Shown piece after piece: positions 11,020 to 21,227 of a stretch of 64,000 nt of DNA (position 1 is the first letter of the stretch; each line of letters opens with the position of its first letter). Location of the stretch: assembly GCA_022592445.1 (NCBI GenBank), contig JABYQR010000047.1:124001-188000 (forward strand), read 5' to 3'. Under the pieces are notes generated by a model that was given only the letters and a program-made list of their open reading frames with translations, searched no databases and was not told the origin of the DNA. The position numbers and the translations under genes are program-made. Source of the stretch: Cytidiella melzeri (lineage: Eukaryota > Basidiomycota > Agaricomycetes > Polyporales > Irpicaceae).

Positions 11020-11986
11020 CTAGTGTTAGCAAGGCTGGCAAGTGGCAAGTACAATTCCTGAAGATTTAATGAAATATCACTTTTTAAGCCAGATTTTGAA
11101 GTAAACTTGGTGCTGGTAGCAGCATGAACAAGTGATTTGGTTGGAGATAGCTTCTTTAATGAGCAATGTATAGTAAGTTGGTGGTTTGTCTTCACTGGAG
11201 CACACAATGAGGGACTGTGCTGTATTGTTTGAAGTGCAACAATGGGTGTGAGTACAGAATTAAAACAAGTTTGTGGAGTAGAGCATGGAGATAAAGATTG
11301 TTGGACATGCATCTTCTTCTTAATGGTGTTGAGCTATAGAAGCAGGGTTACAAGTGATTGTGTTATTGATAGCAAATTGGATAAATCATATAGCATGAAA
11401 TAGTTAATTGTGCCTGTGACTTTGTTACCAAAAAGAGCCTCAGTAAACAACTCTGTTCCTGGTAAGGATCTTGCCAAGCCATCTGGTCATGAATATTGAC
11501 TGTATTACAGGCATTTTCTATTGGTGACATCTTTGATAGGCAACTTGATCTGGGGTAAAGTGGCTGTACCAGAATTGATAAGTTTGGTTACAGGAAAAGG
11601 ACCCATACATTGATGAAGGTAGTCACAAATGGTAGCCAGGGGCTCCATCTATCTTGTCATTGGTCTTATACAGTGTTCACTGCTGATTCTAGAAAAGTAC
11701 TTGCTTCAAAGGGCTTGAGGGTATCTCATTAAATCAATTGCTAGAGCATGTTGGATGTGTCCTGTTGATGCCTGCACTGGCTCACCCCCATTGGAGCTGC
11801 CACAGGCTGGGTTCTGGTTGTAACTCCTGCTTATAGAGCAACTAGTGAAACTGTGTGGAAGAATCAAAGGCAGTGCTCTATGGTGATGCAACCACAATCT
11901 GTGATGTCTGAACTGCATCAGCCCCATTGGAACTGCCACAGGTTCCCAGGCATTGTACTTACCGCTTGCTGGCCTTGTTGATGCTA
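11020..11986. mobile_element. Related-end element, copy B
   Basis: The left end CTAGTGTTAGCAAGGCTGGC plus AAGTACAATTCCTGAAG (about 11024-11065) and following sequence parallel copy A from 4130 to about 4910 over most of their length. Short satellite units lie at 11755-11945. A right end in inverted orientation occurs at 11950-11986 (GCATTGTACTTACC, then GCTTGCTGGCCTTG, GATGCTAG). Left and right ends thus share about 40 bp as inverted repeats with several mismatches. Confidence 0.6.
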
Positions 11987-12006
11987 GTCCTTTTTCTTTC
12001 TTGAGT

Positions 12007-12205
12007 GATTGTGTGCTCAAGTGAGGAAAAATGTCCAAATCACTACACATTACTGGTCAAAAAGGCTAATCACAACAAAATTACTCAGTCAAGTACTATC
12101 ATCAGCAAATCTTCTTACAAGTCTGGCTCAAACAGTAATATTTCATGCAATCTTCAGGGATTATACCTGCCACTTGCTGGCCTCGCTCCTGCTAGTTGTA
12201 GCTAG
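12007..12205. repeat. Inverted partial copy of the element's left end
   Basis: Reverse-complement match to about 11024-11215: it starts ATTGTGTGCTC and ends with AATCTTCAGGGATTATACCT and GCCACTTGCTGGCC before GCTAG. Together with copy B it makes an imperfect large foldback. 12206-12760 beyond it shows no supported gene. Confidence 0.65.
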
Positions 12206-12760
12206 GAATTGTAAAAGGGAGACAACCCTGAACATTATGCACGCAATTGGGGCAGGAAATTGCTTATTGCACATGAAATTGTGATCTGTTGCATGGCTTC
12301 CTATACCATTAGGCAGACTCAGACTCTAATACCCTCCCCCACTAGCATGGTATTGGGGATTTTGATGACAAGAGGATCTGGTACTTGGAAGACTAGAGCC
12401 ATGTGTAACCTCTTCCGGGGGTTGGTTCTGACAATATATTTCTAACCCCTATTCTCTTAGGGCACATCAAAGCATGTGAATAACTTTTTATATCAGCAGT
12501 AACTACTGTGGAGCACTGAAACTGATTGTTCCATCAGAAGCAAACACAGCACAATGAAACACTTTGCAAGTTGTCACCAGGGGTGCCACAGATGCTCCTG
12601 TAACATGTTTGAGAGACCAGTCTCAGACATTTTCTTGAACCCCTATATTTTTTCAGAATACTAATATAAAGCCCCTTGCAACCAGTGTTGTACCTCAACC
12701 TACCTCCTTTCCTCCAAACCATTTCATTGCTTCAGCACTGGTTGGTAAGTGCATTGTTGA

Positions 12761-13537
12761 ATGAGTTGTGCCTGCCTCACTGTACTGAGATTGCTCTTGC
12801 AGCTTGAAACTTTTCTTTGCCACTGTTTGACATCCTACACCATCATGCAATTCTTGAGCTCTCTTGTTCTTTTGAATGCTGTCATCACTGGCATATCCTA
12901 TACAATGGCTGTGTCTGCCACCCTGTATGGCAGTATAGAGTCCCGCTACCATCAAACCTCCTCTGAAAACCCCAATTCAGTCTGGGAGAGACAGAGCACT
13001 GCCACGGACACAGACACAGGCACCTCTCTCAGGCGGCGTGTCTTTGGTCTTCCATCATCCAGATTACCATGGACAGGCCAACATGTTGCACAACCAATCA
13101 CGCTACAGCCAAAGTTGCCGGTTGATTTATATAAGCAGCTGGAACATCTAACAGAACATGAGTATATCAAATTGTGGCACGATGTTTGGAAGGATATACA
13201 TTTTGGACTGACATTCGATGAGAACACTTTGGGAAAAGATGAAAAGGAAATGTATATGGTGATCCAAACTCTGCAGCGAGTGTACCCTCCAAGAAGTTGG
13301 GCAGGAGTGCACATGGCAGATGGGGCAGCTATACGAGATGGGAAATTTTGTGGGACCCAGAAGAATGAAGTAGATTTGTTCCAGTGCAGGCAACTGCTTT
13401 TATGTCCCTGTAGATGTAACACAACTGTCCCCCAAAGCGTGGGAATTTTATGGGCAATACACTCAGTAACAGTTCTTGTAGAATTACAATTCCTGAATAA
13501 GAAACAAGAATTGTTCCAGTGTGCTCGAGCACATTGA
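12761..13537 (+). CDS. Unrecognised 258-codon ORF ending in repeat
   Basis: An uninterrupted frame from ATG 12761. Residues ~120-210 look like a folded soluble domain (LPVDLYKQLEHLTEHEYIKL, then MYMVIQTLQRVYPPRSW). The N-terminus is Leu/Cys-rich and hydrophobic. A donor-like GTAAGT near 12747 and an acceptor-like TTGCAG near 12800 suggest the true 5' end may be spliced from upstream. The last ~20 codons run into the repeat end at about 13484, so the present stop is probably not the original one. No family recognised; a transposon-borne or captured gene is likely given the context. Confidence 0.35.
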   Translation: MSCACLTVLRLLLQLETFLCHCLTSYTIMQFLSSLVLLNAVITGISYTMAVSATLYGSIESRYHQTSSENPNSVWERQSTATDTDTGTSLRRRVFGLPSSRLPWTGQHVAQPITLQPKLPVDLYKQLEHLTEHEYIKLWHDVWKDIHFGLTFDENTLGKDEKEMYMVIQTLQRVYPPRSWAGVHMADGAAIRDGKFCGTQKNEVDLFQCRQLLLCPCRCNTTVPQSVGILWAIHSVTVLVELQFLNKKQELFQCARAH

Positions 13538-14340
13538 TGCTTTGTTCACTCTTGTCCTTCAAAGTGTAACATTTTCAATATCAAAGCAATGTATACAATC
13601 AATGGTATCACACTGAGTTTGCTATCAGCCCTTTATAACTTTGTATCAGATCACTTTTGCAATCTAAATGCACTTTTTGATCTTTACAGACTGCATATGG
13701 GTACAAATTGATACCCAGTATATGCCATTGGATAGTGCTGTCTTGCAGCAACATCCTGGTACAAACATCCTGTCAAGTGGAGTGAAATTGAGCAAGTCAC
13801 TAAGACTCAGATTCAAACTCCACTCTTGCTGACACATGATGTCAGATCCTGGTCAGGTACATGGACAGCAATTTACAGACATTGCTTGCTTTTTGAACAA
13901 GGAACACAATGAGAGGACATCTCACAAATATTATTGGCTTTGAGCCAGAATTTACCAGTAGATGGGAAGCTCACAAAACACTCCTAACCCCCTACATTCT
14001 TGTAAAATGTAAATTCTTGGTTGCATCAGCAGTGAGCACTGCATCTGATTGTCCCATAAAGTTCCAAAACCAATAGTTGCTCTCTAAGCAGGAGTTACAA
14101 TCAGAACACAGCATGTGGCAGCTCCTATGGGGGTGAAGCAACTCAAACATCAACAGAACGTGGTTGCATCAGCAGCAAGCACTGCATCTGGTTTTTCCAC
14201 AAAGTCTGACAATCATTAGTCGCTCTCTAAGCAGCAGTTACAATGATAACACAGCCTGTGGCAGTTTTGATCGGGATGAGGCAGTTCAGACATCAGCAGA
14301 ACACATGTAACATGGTCTAGAAGTTGATCTAATGAGGCGC
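13484..14340. repeat. Inverted copy of the right half of copy A
   Basis: Reverse complement of about 6000-6863: it starts with TACAATTCCTGAATAAG, then GTTCCAGTGTGCTCGAGCAC, and includes the inverted stretch around GCATATGGGTACAAATTGAT. It ends in at least two inverted ~143-bp satellite units (14030-14300). With copy A it forms a widely spaced inverted repeat, about 6.6 kb between the inner ends. Confidence 0.7.
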
Positions 14341-14456
14341 TCTCAAGCTCTTTGTTGTTGACACAAGCAATCTGGGGCCAGCAGTGAGTTTTGATGTGCA
14401 CATCAAGTGATTGTTGCATCAGCAGTAAAACCAAGCTACTTATCAGAGGTGTCACC

Positions 14457-14520
14457 AACTAGTGTTAGCAAGGCCAGTGAGCGGCAGGTACAATTCCTGA
14501 AGGTTGGATGGAATTAAGCT
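14457..14520. repeat. Isolated left-end motif of the repeat family
   Basis: CAACTAGTGTTAGCAAGG followed by GGCAGGTACAATTCCTGAAG matches the left ends at 4130 and 11024 in the same orientation, but the sequence after it does not continue the element as in copies A and B. Confidence 0.6.
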
Positions 14521-14658
14521 CAAGCTGCTTACCCTTGAACCTCCTCCTCAGTTTCTCCTTCTGAGTGAACTGGTACTGTCGCACTGCAGGCTCCTCTAGT
14601 CTGACCAGTGCAGCTTTGAGGCCCGCGGCCGTGCAGGTCCAAACCCTGCTCCGACCCT

Positions 14659-15021
14659 TTGCCATCTATGACAGACACCAATAGTGTGTTACTCTGCCTT
14701 GTGACTCCCCTTATCACTATGCCATGCAACAAATGTCCTCATGGCACCTCAACTCACCTTCACGTTGCTTGGCTGCAGTCACACATTCCACTCACCTGTG
14801 ACTCATCTTGTGACCCCTGTCCTCACCTCCATCTCCCGTTGATGATGAATTTGACTCTGTCTCAGGTTTTGGTTGTGAAAGCGCCTTGTCCCGGATGTTG
14901 TGGCACACGCTCTTACTGGCCCAAAGATGCTGCTTACTCACCTGACACCATCAACAATATGACTGTTGAGTGTCTGCGAGAACTTACAGGCTTGCCAGAA
15001 GGTCAGGCCTATCAGCTTTGA
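14659..15021 (+). CDS. Unrecognised 120-codon ORF
   Basis: ATG at 14659, stop at 15021. The N-terminal half is Cys/His/Thr-rich and reads poorly as a protein. The C-terminal half (CPGCCGTRSYWPKDAAYSPD, then VECLRELTGLPEGQAYQL) is more protein-like and may be the remnant of a larger gene. No family recognised; could be chance. Confidence 0.2.
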   Translation: MPSMTDTNSVLLCLVTPLITMPCNKCPHGTSTHLHVAWLQSHIPLTCDSSCDPCPHLHLPLMMNLTLSQVLVVKAPCPGCCGTRSYWPKDAAYSPDTINNMTVECLRELTGLPEGQAYQL

Positions 15022-15249
15022 GGCTTCACTGCTGCTTGATCGGGTAAGATTGAGGCAAAGCGTGCTTGCCATGCTTGAGTTGTAGCTTCACTAACATGAG
15101 GTGGCTGTCATGCATTTCACAGGTCAATTTTCTTTTCTTAAATCCTGCATGTCTCTTCCTCGAATACATCCTCTTCAGTGATCAACTTGAATTCTGTCTT
15201 TGTATACATATGGATATTCAGTATCCATTCTGCTAGCCTATTTCTGAGT

Positions 15250-16293
15250 TTATGACATGTATCCCACAATCTTTGAAATCATCCTTCTACCTCCATCTCT
15301 GTCACTTGACATGGTAGCCTGATGTATAAGCCATGGAAGTTGTTCTGGTCCTGTCAGCTGGCTCTCGTTACAACAAAGCCATGCTTTGATAGTGGAAAAG
15401 GCTTCTTCAATGGGATTGAGGTTGGGGGAATATGGGGGGAAGGTAAATGAGTCGTGGACCACATTTGTATTCTATAAGAGCTTGAAGCCGAATGTCTTTG
15501 TTGTGATGAATGGTACAGTTGTCCATAACAACTATACTTCAAGGTCCTGGTAATAGATTAAGCTTTGAAGCTTACAGTAGATGTCAGCTCTATAAAGTGC
15601 GTATACACATCTGATGACTACATACCACCTGCTGCCGCAAGAATGCAATGAACGTCTCCTTTGTTACTGACCCCTCAATTATGTCTAGCCCCAGTATTCC
15701 TCCTCTCCATAATGCCAGAAGCAGAGAGTACCAAACTCCACATAGCAGAGTAAATCGTTCAACGCAAGGTGTACCTTGTCCAGACCAACCATAGTGCCGC
15801 TGCACAGTGTGATTGTCGATGGAGCTTTCATCAAGAAAAACAAAGATGTTGGGTTCATCCTATTGTGCCATTTCCACTTCCCACAGCTGACAGAGCTCTT
15901 CATCTCGTTCAGCTGCTACATGGTTGACCTTTTTGCAAGTGAGAGCAAGGTTGTGCATTGTACGTGAGAGTGTAGCGAGTGAAACTTTGACTCCTCACAC
16001 GGTATACAGCTTTGCCTGTAGCTCATCCAATAACCCAGTACCCTTCATTTCATTTTCAAAGAATGCCTGCACATATTGGAGATTGTTGTAGTTGAGTACA
16101 GGAGGCTGTCCGTGTTGCTTTGTGGAAGGAGTATGAGTGATGCTGTAGTCTCGATAACTGTTGACCACCTTGGAGACAAGTTTGATGGAGACATGAGCCT
16201 CATGCTGAGAGATCCATTTCTCTGTTTGCCTGTCAACAAAAGTACCACAAGACAATCACTTGCTTTCAAGTTGTCGGAGATAGGCGGCGCCAT
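15250..16293 (-). pseudogene. Tc1/mariner-type DDE transposase, decayed
   Basis: Read right to left: a start MAPPISDNLK at 16293; a helix-turn-helix part with IKLVSKVVNSYRDY; a linker VSLATLSRTMHNLAL; then the DDE_3 catalytic core. The three acidic positions are readable: FVFLDESSIDNHTVQRHYGW (first Asp, about 15830), VVMDNCTIHHNK (second Asp, about 15520) and PPYSPNLNPIEEAFSTIKAW (Glu, about 15400). Breaks: a frame change after the start (~16250), in-frame TGA and TAG codons near 15990 and 15855, a short gap near 15590, and a frameshift in the C-run of the PPYSP motif near 15438. The family protein is usually ~330 residues. It is inactive as it stands. Whether it once mobilised the related-end elements next to it cannot be told from here. 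Confidence 0.85.
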
Positions 16294-16299
16294 GCTGGA

Positions 16300-17772
16300 T
16301 ATATCATGAATGTGCATCAGGCCAGTGCTATGCAATCGTGGTTGGCAAGTCGGTCACACTGTCACGCATTTGGCAGGGCCAAAAAAAATAAGAGTTTCAC
16401 GAAAGAATGCAAACGACTGTATCCGGTTTCCTTAGAATAATATTATAAAAGCATGTATTTTCGTAGCTATTCGATAACATTCTGTTCATTCCTTTCGACC
16501 CCTCCCGTGCGCGCTCCTAAACTTTGAAATTACAACAGCGAGTCTGTAAAGAGACATGTTGGGAGTGCAAAACCTGTGTTTATGCATCCGCCTCCGCTAT
16601 CGGATCCGGGGCACCTCTGAATTCCTCACCGCTATTCTCATTCCTGCCTCAGCTCTTCCTCTGTCTCTCGGAAGTCATACGTCGTGGTCGCCTATGCGTA
16701 GAATGCACATGGCGGTGTTGCACAATGCACAAAGTTCAGGCGGGCGCGATGTATTAGCTAATTCCCTTTGGACTCGGGACAGTCCCTCAGGCTGTTCATT
16801 GACTCTGGCATGTCGATTCTCACCCTGTGGATCTGCGCGACACCGTAGGGTGGCGTACAGCTACCTCTGAGCCTCTATTGGGTGTGTATTTTGCTTTTGC
16901 GCAGCGTGGTTTTCACGGTACTGCGGTGAACCCCGATGTCGATATATGTATATAACACCGCTTCACTAATTTCGAAAGTCATCAAGACAAAGGACGCGAT
17001 GTGAACAGTTGGTATGCTCATCATTTTTTCATTCAAAATGCGGTGCAGGTACACAGGAATACGTCGTCGCTTCCGCCATGGGTTCGGCGTAGTTCTGTAC
17101 TAATCAGCACGAGGGATGAAATTATTGATGCTGTGGTATTGCGGTACTGACGTGAACAGTCAACGAAAACGCTAGTTGTGAATTACGCATGGTGGCGTTG
17201 ATATTGTCTGCGTGAGGATGTGCTGTACCGCATGGTGAAGTGCTTAGGGGGTTTGGCTATCGCTCGTAAGCGCTTTGGCCTAGAGGTATCGTTCACAAGC
17301 TCGAACATGGACCAGCTCTTCCAAGGGTAGCCTTGACCGTGAGTACAGAGCGCTCACAGTGTTGGGTTGCGGCAATGCTGCGTTGATGACTTTCTCGTGT
17401 CTCTTCTGATTTCCGCACTCTGTCCACTGATGGATGCTCACAACTTTCTGTCTGCAGGCACTGGCGAACGAAGAGCTTTTCTGGAGATGTTATAGCAGGC
17501 GACGACCAAGTGGCTGAACGACATGCGCTCCATGGTGTCCGGACATACATCCAGGGTCAGCTGTACACCAAACAGCCCGCTGTCAGTGCTCTCACACAGC
17601 GCAGTTGGCATGTTGGCACCATCCCTGCACAGTTCTCGTGCCTTGCCCGAAGCCATGTCCCCGAATAGGAACCACCCCATCCCCGATATCAAAGGGCCGA
17701 TAAGGGCTCGTCTATATAACCTTGCCGCCCCGCCATCTTCCCAACGTCCACTTCTCCTTCCTCCCGCCCATC
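16300..17772. other. Intergenic; permease promoter region at its right end
   Basis: Short ORFs on both strands at 16524-16870 and 17293-17692 show no family signature or consistent splice pattern. The right end supplies the promoter of the permease gene, including a TATA box. Confidence 0.5.
17713..17719 (+). promoter_or_regulatory. TATA box of the amino-acid permease gene
   Basis: TATATAA lies 54 bp before the ATG at 17773 and is followed by a C-rich leader, a normal layout for a basidiomycete core promoter. Confidence 0.6.
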
Positions 17773-20163
17773 ATGTCCTCCGAGGAGCACAAGTTCGTCA
17801 ACGAGAAAGTCAGCGACAACGGCGTCGACTCCTATCCCGTCGACACAGAGCTCGCTCCCAACGATGCCACTCTCCATCGTCAGATGAAGAACAGGCATAT
17901 TGCCATGATCAGGTCCGCAACACTCGTTTACAAACTCACCGCTTGCTCACATGCTCTTCGTCGTCAGTATCGGTGGTGTCATTGGTACAGGTCTCTTCCT
18001 GGGCACAGCCAACTCGTTGGAGAATGGAGGGCCAGTAGGTCTTCTGCTGGGCTACGCAGTCGTTGGCACAATCTGCTTTTCCATGTGAGTAATCATCACC
18101 TCGGATATATTGCTCCAAACCACCGACACATCGTCCCAGGATGGTCTCCCTAGGCGAAATGATTGCCTATCTTCCCCTTCCTGGGGGTCAGATAATGTTG
18201 GCAGAACGCTTCGTGGACTCTGCTTGGGCTTTCACTCTCGGTTGGATCTATTGTACGTCCCTCGCCTGTTTTTGTGATACGCAGCACTCACCGGCCTGAC
18301 TTTTTTCAGGGTTTAATTGGATCATCGTGCTCCCTGCCGAGCTGAGTGCAGCCTCCGTCCTTGTCCACTTTTGGTGAGATTCTCTTCTTTACTCGCAAAG
18401 CACCACCAACTCACTTCGCGTTTTAGGACGACAAAAGTCAACGACGCCGTTTGGGTCACAGTCTTCCTCGTCATCATCATCTGCATCAACGCACTGGGCG
18501 CAGGTCAGTAATCTTACCCTGGTTTCAACTACCCGCCAACTTACATTGCCACAAACAGGTGCGTATGGAGAAGCAGAGTTCGCCTTCGCCTCCATCAAGG
18601 TCATCACCATCACCGGTCTCATCATCCTTGGAATCGTGCTCGACCTCGGCGGAGGACCCAACCATGACCGTCTCGGTTTCCGCTACTGGAAACACCCCGG
18701 TCCCTTTGTGCAGTACAACGGGATCAGCGGCGCCAAGGGTCAGTTCCTCGGTTTCTGGGCAGTGTTGACCAACGCCGGTTTCTCGTTCATCGGTACCGAA
18801 ATCGTCGCCATCACCAGCGGAGAAGCTCGCAATCCAAGGCGTAACATTCCCAGAGCGTATGTTTAACGTTTTACTGATAGCGATAGCGGCCAGACCATCC
18901 GCTCACTGAACTGAAACATTTTTTCGTCCTCATAGCATCCGAAGGGTGTACATCCGTATCCTCCTCTTTTACATCGGAGGAGTGACCGTCATCGGTCTTC
19001 TCGTCCCGTCCAACCACCCCGACCTGTCTCTGAAGACATCCACGGCTGCCAAGTCGCCGTTCGTCATTGCGATCAAGACTGCCGGGATCACAGGTCTCCC
19101 GTCGGTCATCAACGCCGCGTTGCTCACCTCTGCCACGTCCGCCGCGTCCAGCGATCTTTACACCAGCTCCCGTGCTCTCTGTGCGTAAACGTCCTCGAAG
19201 ACGATGATTTCGATTTATGACAACTCACGTTTTTTTTTTCTTGTTTCCTGTTAGACGGTCTTGCTCTCAGGGGCAACGCCCCCAAGTTTTTCGCGACAGT
19301 CTCAAAAAGCGGTCTCCCATACTACTCTGTCGCGTTCAGCGCCTCGTTTGGTCTTCTCGCGTACATGGCCGTCAGCAACGGTGCAGGCCGTGTCTTTGGA
19401 TGGTACGCAACTTCTTGCAAACAACCGAAAAAAAAAAAAAAAAAGGAGAGGGAATTCTCATTTTTTTTTTTTTTTTTTTTTTTTTTTAGGTTCGCGAACA
19501 TGACCTCTGTAGCTGGGTTGATGAGCTGGTTTGGTATTTCTGTCATTTACATCCGCTTCCATGCGGGTTTGAAAGCTCAAGGGTTCGATCGCAAGACTCT
19601 CCCTTTCGTATCCCCCATCCAGCCTTTCGCGGCGTGGTACTCTGCCGCGTTCGCCCTCCTCATCTGCATCGTACGCCTCCTTTTTCTTCTCTCTCTTGCA
19701 ACAACTCCACTAACTTGACTCCTCTTTTTTTCTTCTTCTTCTTCTTCTTCTTCTTCTTTTTGTTTATTTTTTGTTATTTTTTTGCGTTTTCTGATATAGC
19801 TAAGCGGCTGGGCAGTGTTCCTCCGAGGGAACTGGGCAGTAGACGTCTTCATCACAAACTACCTCCCTCTCGTGCTCTTCCCGATCTTGTACGTCGGTGC
19901 CCGGTTCTGGCGAGGGTCGAGGTGGGTGAACCCGGAAGATATGGATTTTAAGAGTGGGCTCGATATCGTCGAGGCGGCGTCGTACGACGAGCCTGCGCCG
20001 AGGAATTGGGTGGAGAAGGGGTGGGGGTGGTTGGTGAGTGGTTTTTTTGTCTTTTTTTTTCTTGCTTTGTCTTGCTTCTTTTTTTTTTTTTTTTTTGTTT
20101 TGTTTTGGCTTTTGGTCACGAATTCAGAAGCTGATTCTTTTTTTCTTTTTCATGTAGATGTGA
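17773..20163 (+). CDS. Amino-acid permease (APC superfamily, fungal YAT/AAT type)
   Basis: Proton-coupled plasma-membrane uptake of amino acids; the substrate cannot be read from sequence. About eleven exons. Exon 1 encodes MSSEEHKFVNEKVSDNG through NRHIAMI. It splices to SIGGVIGTGLFLGTA, the family's first-helix signature. Later exons give MVSLGEMIAYLPLPGGQ, GFWAVLTNAGFSFIGTEIVA (helix 6 region), EARNPRRNIPRA, SDLYTSSRALY and FNWIIVLPAELSAASVLVHF. The cytosolic tail ends EPAPRNWVEKGWGWL. A final 6-bp exon adds only Met and the stop (ATG TGA after CATGTAG), which matches the usual ...WLM ending of this family. Length is about 540 residues, normal for the family with ~12 membrane helices. Several introns carry very long A, T or TTC runs, which may affect assembly or splicing. 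No inactivating change seen. Confidence 0.9.
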
Positions 20164-21227
20164 AATTACCTCGGGGACTCTTTCGAGTTTGAGCTCGAGT
20201 GGGGATGGAAAAAATATGTTGTGTGGTGTGTGTGAGTCTCACACAATGGGTTGGGTCCCTGGGGCTCCTGCTTTTTTTTAGTATTATACACCCTTCGGCC
20301 CCCCACCCCCCACACCCTATTAAATACGCGTCCTGACCTTGTTTGTTTTTTGTTTTTAAACTTGTACGGTAATTGTTTTTATTCTTTGTTTTTCGTAATG
20401 AACATACTTAGTAGCTTATCAATCGTGTGTGCGATTTGCGTTGTACATGTGTCCGTGTTTTTATCTTCTCCCCGAACACAGATGTTGTGAAGCTTGCCGC
20501 TTCGATTTCCTCAAGAAACTGTTCGGCGTCCGGCGTTACCGTCGTCTTTTGATGTTCTCTTCGAGTTCCTTGGTGACGTACATATGTAAAGCTTGTATGT
20601 ATTTCCCGCTGTAGCGCTGTTCTACATCTGAAACTGGTGTTTAGAGAGAGAGGTGCGGAGCATGCCACTGTGTAGACTGTGTATCTCAAGTTGCTCACCC
20701 CAAATTTGCCTACAGTGACTCCATACCTGTAAGAGTCTACACCTCTCCCTCCTTACGGCGTACACCATGTTCTCGTACAACATGTACGACTCTTTTCTCG
20801 AGCCTCACTGGCAACTGTCACATACCAATTGGGCTTCCGAAGAGTTCGCTCAAAGTAGACACAAACCACTTTCGAATTCACCGAATCACACATGGGGCCG
20901 ATCGCCCGCCAGCCTGGCAGCCGTCACACGCAAAACCGGTCAACCACACTGCTCTAAGTTCGCCTTTCCACCTTATACCCTTCACCTTACCGCGGCCGGT
21001 GGTCGCCACGCATCTGGCCCTCAGACTTAGGTCACCCACAACCCACTACAACCCACTCCAAACACAACAAGTCCCAAAAAATCCTACTCTTTTACTACTT
21101 TACACGGCTTTTTCGTGCCACCCACACTCCTTTTCTTCTTCCTTCTTCCTTCCTCAAGCTAAACCCCCCTACCCCTACCCCCCACACACAAAAAAAAACA
21201 CACACACACACAATTTTTTAGGAAACT
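20164..21227. other. Intergenic between permease and copper radical oxidase
   Basis: No supported gene. 21110-21220 is a CT-rich stretch followed by a CA/A-rich stretch just before the oxidase ATG, typical of a fungal leader/core promoter. Confidence 0.5.
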
